Below are positions 7,109 to 10,471 of a stretch of DNA of 10,471 nt, piece after piece. Source of the stretch: JBCDIQ01 sp039024295. GTDB lineage: Bacteria > Bacteroidota > Bacteroidia > J057. The DNA is taken from contig JBCDIQ010000195.1 of NCBI GenBank assembly GCA_039024295.1, forward strand, positions 1-10,471, written 5' to 3'. The notes under the pieces were generated by a model, which ran no database searches, had not been told where the DNA came from, and worked only from the letters and a program-made list of their open reading frames with translations. Numbering within the stretch: position 1 is the first letter of the stretch; each line of letters starts with the position of its first letter. The position numbers were made by a program, and so were the translations under genes.

Positions 7109-9379
7109 ATGCGACCCTCTCGTTGTGTCTTTTCGGTATTATGCTTGATGCTGATCCTGGGCAGTCTTTTGACTGTTCAGGGCCAGCAAACTGTACAGCT
7201 ACTAGATGCTGCTGACGAGCAACCCGTAGCCTTTGCCAAAGTGGAGATTTTGTGTGACGGGGAAATGGTGAAACAATGCCTAAGCAATGAAAAAGGGGTA
7301 GTTGCCTTACCTGAGAGCCCTTGTACAGCATTTGTCCTGAATGTGGAGCACCTGGGGTACCAACCTTTGCAAGCCGTTCCTCTTACTGGGGGAAGTATCA
7401 CCTTGATGGCTCAGGAAGAACTTAACCTTGACCAGGTAGTCATCACAGGTCAGCTTGGAGGGACTCAGGCCTACAAGTCTGTCCAAAAGATTAAAGTGCT
7501 GGATGAAGCCCGCATCCAACGGCAGGCGGCCAATAACCTTGCAGAACTCCTTGCTACCCAGCTGAACTTGGGCATCCGCCAGGATCCTGTTCTGGGGACG
7601 TTCATGGAAATTCAAGGCCTAAGTGGTCGCAATGTCAAGATCATGGTTGATGGGGTTCCCGTTATCGGCAGATTGGACGGCGGAATCGATTTAACCCAAA
7701 TCAACCTAAATCAGATCGAAAGGGTAGAACTGGTAGAAGGCCCCATGTCTGTAGAATATGGCACCAATGCTTTGGGAGGAGTGATTAACCTTATCAGTAA
7801 AAAAGCAGACAAGCGGAGCTGGACCTTGGAAGCGTCAGCTTACGAAGCTGCAGTTGGGGGTGATTATTCTATTCACGAAGGTCACCATAACCACAGCCTT
7901 GCAGGAAGTTTCCGCACCAAAGCCCTCTGGGTACAAGCCCAAGCGGGCCGTAACTTTTTCGGAGGGACTTCCCAGGAGGCTGGCCAGCGTTTTCGCCGTA
8001 TTCGACCCAAAGATCAGTATTTTGGCCGATTAGACCTGGGCAATTCCTATAAAAAATGGTCTTGGAAATGGAGCACACAACTGTTCGATGAAGTGATGGT
8101 CAATAAAGGCCCTTTGCCCGACCCTAACTTTTATAGCCGTCAGGTGACTGATAGCTATTTCAACACCCTGAGACACACCCACCAGCTACAGGCAACCGCT
8201 AATCTATCCGAAAAGTATGTGGTAAATGGCTTTGTTTCTTATGCTTATTTCCGCCGAATAAGTGAACAAGAGCGGGTAAACCTGGTCGATCTGTCAGCAG
8301 AAGAACTTACAGAGAATACGCGTACAGAAGAGTTTGGTACCTGGCTAAGCCGTGCCAGTATTTCGCGAAAAGCCCAGGATGGCAGTTGGCTGGCTTGGCA
8401 GGCAGGGTATGAAGTAGAGCTTGAAAATGGCGAAGGCCAACGAATTATTGGGGGCCGCCAGAACATGGAGAATTATGCCCTCTTTGCCAACTTGGAACTC
8501 CGTCCTTGGAAAACCCTTGCATTCCGTCCGGGTGTACGCTGGACAGATAATAGCCTTTACGATGCTCCAATCACCCCAGCCGTCCATCTGCGCTATGAAC
8601 CTGTTAAAGGCCACACCTTCCGGACTTCTTATGCACGTGGTTTCCGTGCCCCTACGCTGAAAGAATTGTATTTTGAGTTCATCGATGTTAACCATAACAT
8701 CATCAACAATCCCGATTTGCTGGCAGAGTGGTCACATAATTATCGCGCTTCCTACAACTTCCAACACTTGTGGGGGAAGCATTTGGTAAAGGCCAACGTA
8801 GGAGCGTTTCACAACCGGTTGGAGAACATGATTGAATATGCCTTCACCGGTGGAGAGAACAACGAAGTTAAGCTGATAAATGTAGGCAACTTTCGGACCC
8901 AGGGGGTTGAAACGGGCGTAAGCTACCAGTCTGAGCGGTTGAGTTTTGACCTTGGGATGAACGTGATTGGCAGGTACAACCGCCTGTATGAGAGTCGTGA
9001 GTCTCTGGATGAATCAGTCTCTCAATTTAATTACGCACCTAACTTTTCAGCGAATGGCTCTTGGTGGTGGCGAAAGGTCGACATTCGGTTTAACCTGTTC
9101 CAGCAGTACTTTGGCAGAAGAACAGGTTTTGTGCTGCTCGAAGATGATGAAGTGGGCGAAACTTTCATTGACGCCTATCAAATCATGGACCTCACCGCAA
9201 TGAGGAGGTTTTGGAACAAACGAATCATCCTGACCGCTGGGGTAAGGAACATCTTCGACGTCACGAATGTCAATGCCAACTTCAGCGGAGGTGCCCACAG
9301 CGGTGGGGGCAGCCAAGCCATCGGATTGGGGCGGACCGTCTTTGTCAGATTAGACGTAAAACTTGGAAGCAATAACTAA
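7109..9379 (+). CDS. hmuR: TonB-dependent outer-membrane haem receptor HmuR
   Basis: This 756-residue outer-membrane receptor would import haem using energy from TonB. In order: a signal peptide (about 1-25), a small carboxypeptidase-regulatory-like beta domain (about 27-102) common in Bacteroidota receptors, a TonB box-like LDQVVITG (107-114), the plug (about 115-240, with MEIQGLSGRNVKIMVDGVPV and IERVELVEGPMSVEYGTNALGGVINLIS), and a 22-strand type barrel. The barrel carries the haem-receptor signature FRAP (512-515) and NPDL (534-537), with H529 between them and H543 just after. In haem/haemoglobin receptors such as HmuR and HemR a His in this FRAP/NPNL region takes part in haem use (family knowledge). 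The last strand TVFVRLDVKL lacks a terminal aromatic residue, since three residues follow. The small N-terminal domain has three Cys (49, 57, 72), which is uncommon for an exported domain. The ATG at 7109 gives a good signal peptide. It lies 45 bp after hmuS and 28 bp before the second hmuY. Confidence 0.92.
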   Translation: MRPSRCVFSVLCLMLILGSLLTVQGQQTVQLLDAADEQPVAFAKVEILCDGEMVKQCLSNEKGVVALPESPCTAFVLNVEHLGYQPLQAVPLTGGSITLMAQEELNLDQVVITGQLGGTQAYKSVQKIKVLDEARIQRQAANNLAELLATQLNLGIRQDPVLGTFMEIQGLSGRNVKIMVDGVPVIGRLDGGIDLTQINLNQIERVELVEGPMSVEYGTNALGGVINLISKKADKRSWTLEASAYEAAVGGDYSIHEGHHNHSLAGSFRTKALWVQAQAGRNFFGGTSQEAGQRFRRIRPKDQYFGRLDLGNSYKKWSWKWSTQLFDEVMVNKGPLPDPNFYSRQVTDSYFNTLRHTHQLQATANLSEKYVVNGFVSYAYFRRISEQERVNLVDLSAEELTENTRTEEFGTWLSRASISRKAQDGSWLAWQAGYEVELENGEGQRIIGGRQNMENYALFANLELRPWKTLAFRPGVRWTDNSLYDAPITPAVHLRYEPVKGHTFRTSYARGFRAPTLKELYFEFIDVNHNIINNPDLLAEWSHNYRASYNFQHLWGKHLVKANVGAFHNRLENMIEYAFTGGENNEVKLINVGNFRTQGVETGVSYQSERLSFDLGMNVIGRYNRLYESRESLDESVSQFNYAPNFSANGSWWWRKVDIRFNLFQQYFGRRTGFVLLEDDEVGETFIDAYQIMDLTAMRRFWNKRIILTAGVRNIFDVTNVNANFSGGAHSGGGSQAIGLGRTVFVRLDVKLGSNN

Positions 9380-9407
9380 CCATAAGCAAGGACAACTCTT
9401 TCAGATC

Positions 9408-10433
9408 ATGAAGAAATTTACCTATCTCCTTGGATGTTTACTGCTATCTGGCCTAACAGCATGCCTAAGACCAGATTCTCCGATTGATCCTTATCAGGCA
9501 CCAGGGGATGTCGAAATTGTCACCATCCCCATGGCGGATGAAGCGGGTCGTTACGACTATGAAATATACTATGACTTAGGCACGGGAAGTTCTACGGTGG
9601 TACCTCGTACTATCTGGGATATTGGGATTGAGGCCCCTCAAATGGGGGAGGCCATTATCTTGAACAGTGCCAATTTCATGTTTGCCTATAACACAGGCAC
9701 CACTGATTTTGATGGGATTGGGCCAGATTTGACGCGTCAGTCAGGATTTCGTAACCAGATGTTAAAGGCTGATGACAAAACAGGAGATCTCTCCAAGACA
9801 GCTATTTCTCAGGAAGAGGGAGAAGTTGTGGTCATTGACCTGGGGCGAGGAGACGATGAAGCTCTTTCTGCAAAAGGCTATATTAAAGCTGTGTTTAACC
9901 GCCAAACATCAGGGGAAGTTCAGGTCACGTGGTCTGACCTTGACGGCAGCAACCTACAGAATGCCACCATCACTCCTGATCCAACCCTTCGCTTTACCTG
10001 CTTTTCGTTTGAAACTTCAAGTGTGGTTGAAGTCCAGCCTCATATGGAAGAATGGGACTTGGTCTTTGGGTACTACACCACTTTCTTTGAGCCTTCTGCC
10101 AGTTTCCCAGATGGCTTACACTACTGGGTAACCGGTGTTCGTAATAATTGGGATTTGGTTACTGCCGGGCAAATTGATTCAACCTACTCCTGGGAGACCT
10201 TTACCCTACAGGATACCGCTCAGGTAAACATGATAAGGGATGTCAATGAAATCGGCTACGATTGGAAACAGTACCTGTTTGAGCCACCGCCAACCGGTAC
10301 CTTTGTGGTATTTCCTGAAATGGTCTACATTGTTAGGGATACTGATGGTTTTTACTACAAATTAAGGTTCCAGGATTTTTACAGCGAAAGTGGTGTAAAG
10401 GGCTTCCCGACCTTTGAGTATCAGCAGTTGTAA
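9408..10433 (+). CDS. hmuY: HmuY-family haem-binding lipoprotein
   Basis: This 341-residue lipoprotein would bind haem at the cell surface or in the outer membrane and pass it to HmuR, encoded just upstream. The signal peptide MKKFTYLLGCLLLSGLTAC ends in lipobox LTAC with lipidated C19. I use ATG 9408 because the upstream in-frame ATG at 9363 overlaps hmuR and would put 15 polar residues before the signal peptide. HmuY-family marks are TIWDIGIEA (69-77), EEWDLVFGYY (214-223), LHYWVTGVRNNWDL (237-250), EIGYDWKQY (281-289) and VYIVRDTDGFYYKLRFQDFY (306-325). All have counterparts in the T9SS-type protein that opens the operon, but overall identity looks low and this one lacks the T9SS domain. 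The HmuY domain has two His, H212 (VQPHMEEW) and H238 (LHYW), plus several Met; either could supply haem ligands, as His or Met do in known HmuY proteins, but I cannot assign them without a structure. It is longer than P. gingivalis HmuY (a little over 200 residues). Confidence 0.85.
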   Translation: MKKFTYLLGCLLLSGLTACLRPDSPIDPYQAPGDVEIVTIPMADEAGRYDYEIYYDLGTGSSTVVPRTIWDIGIEAPQMGEAIILNSANFMFAYNTGTTDFDGIGPDLTRQSGFRNQMLKADDKTGDLSKTAISQEEGEVVVIDLGRGDDEALSAKGYIKAVFNRQTSGEVQVTWSDLDGSNLQNATITPDPTLRFTCFSFETSSVVEVQPHMEEWDLVFGYYTTFFEPSASFPDGLHYWVTGVRNNWDLVTAGQIDSTYSWETFTLQDTAQVNMIRDVNEIGYDWKQYLFEPPPTGTFVVFPEMVYIVRDTDGFYYKLRFQDFYSESGVKGFPTFEYQQL

Positions 10434-10471
10434 AAAGGCTTTCCTGTCTTTTCAACCCTGTCAGCGTTCGG
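10434..10471. other. Downstream end of the haem operon, cut by the window edge
   Basis: Only 38 bases follow the last stop codon. They contain no clear hairpin with a T-run, so neither a terminator nor a further operon gene can be called. The operon could continue to the right. Confidence 0.4.

Noticed and set aside
9772..10131. 119-codon plus-strand frame inside hmuY in another frame
   Set aside because: It lies entirely within the lipoprotein gene; its sequence is low-complexity Leu/Ser-rich without a recognisable domain.
1..10471. CRISPR array, tRNA/rRNA, insertion sequence or phage genes
   Set aside because: No regular repeat-spacer pattern, RNA gene, transposase motif or terminal inverted repeats were seen. 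Coding is almost continuous with recognised metabolic and transport genes.

Overview
The window looks like chromosomal DNA of a free-living Bacteroidota bacterium. Pointers are a Bacteroidota-type promoter (TTG, 20 bp spacer, TATGTTTG), start codons mostly without Shine-Dalgarno sequences, a type IX secretion (T9SS) C-terminal sorting domain, a TonB-dependent receptor with an N-terminal carboxypeptidase-regulatory-like domain, and HmuY-family haem-binding proteins. I cannot name the genus.

Layout. Positions 1-155 (minus strand) hold the first 51 codons of a GbsR/MarR-type regulator that runs off the left edge. After a 230-bp divergent intergenic region comes a soluble family 2-like glycosyltransferase (386-1639, plus). 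A 174-bp intergenic region (1640-1813) follows, with an AT-rich hairpin, three copies of the octamer ATACCTAA and a good promoter. The rest of the window (1814-10433) is one tightly packed plus-strand cluster of seven genes that reads as a complete haem-acquisition operon: a T9SS-exported HmuY-like protein, lipoprotein haem-binding protein (hmuT), permease (hmuU), ATPase (hmuV), HemS/ChuS-family cytoplasmic haem protein (hmuS), outer-membrane TonB-dependent haem receptor (hmuR) and a second, lipoprotein HmuY. Gaps are 28-45 bp, and hmuU/hmuV and hmuV/hmuS overlap, so a single transcript is likely.

How the genes would work together (inference from families): the two HmuY-like proteins capture haem at or outside the surface and hand it to HmuR. 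HmuR imports it using TonB energy. HmuT carries it through the periplasm to HmuUV, which pumps it into the cytoplasm, where the HemS-type protein receives or degrades it to release iron. The unusual points are the two HmuY paralogues bracketing the operon with different export routes, the combination of Bacteroidota-style HmuY/HmuR with a proteobacterial-style HemS, and the repeat cluster placed over the promoter. I see no radically new system; this is a recognisable haem operon with some uncommon architecture.
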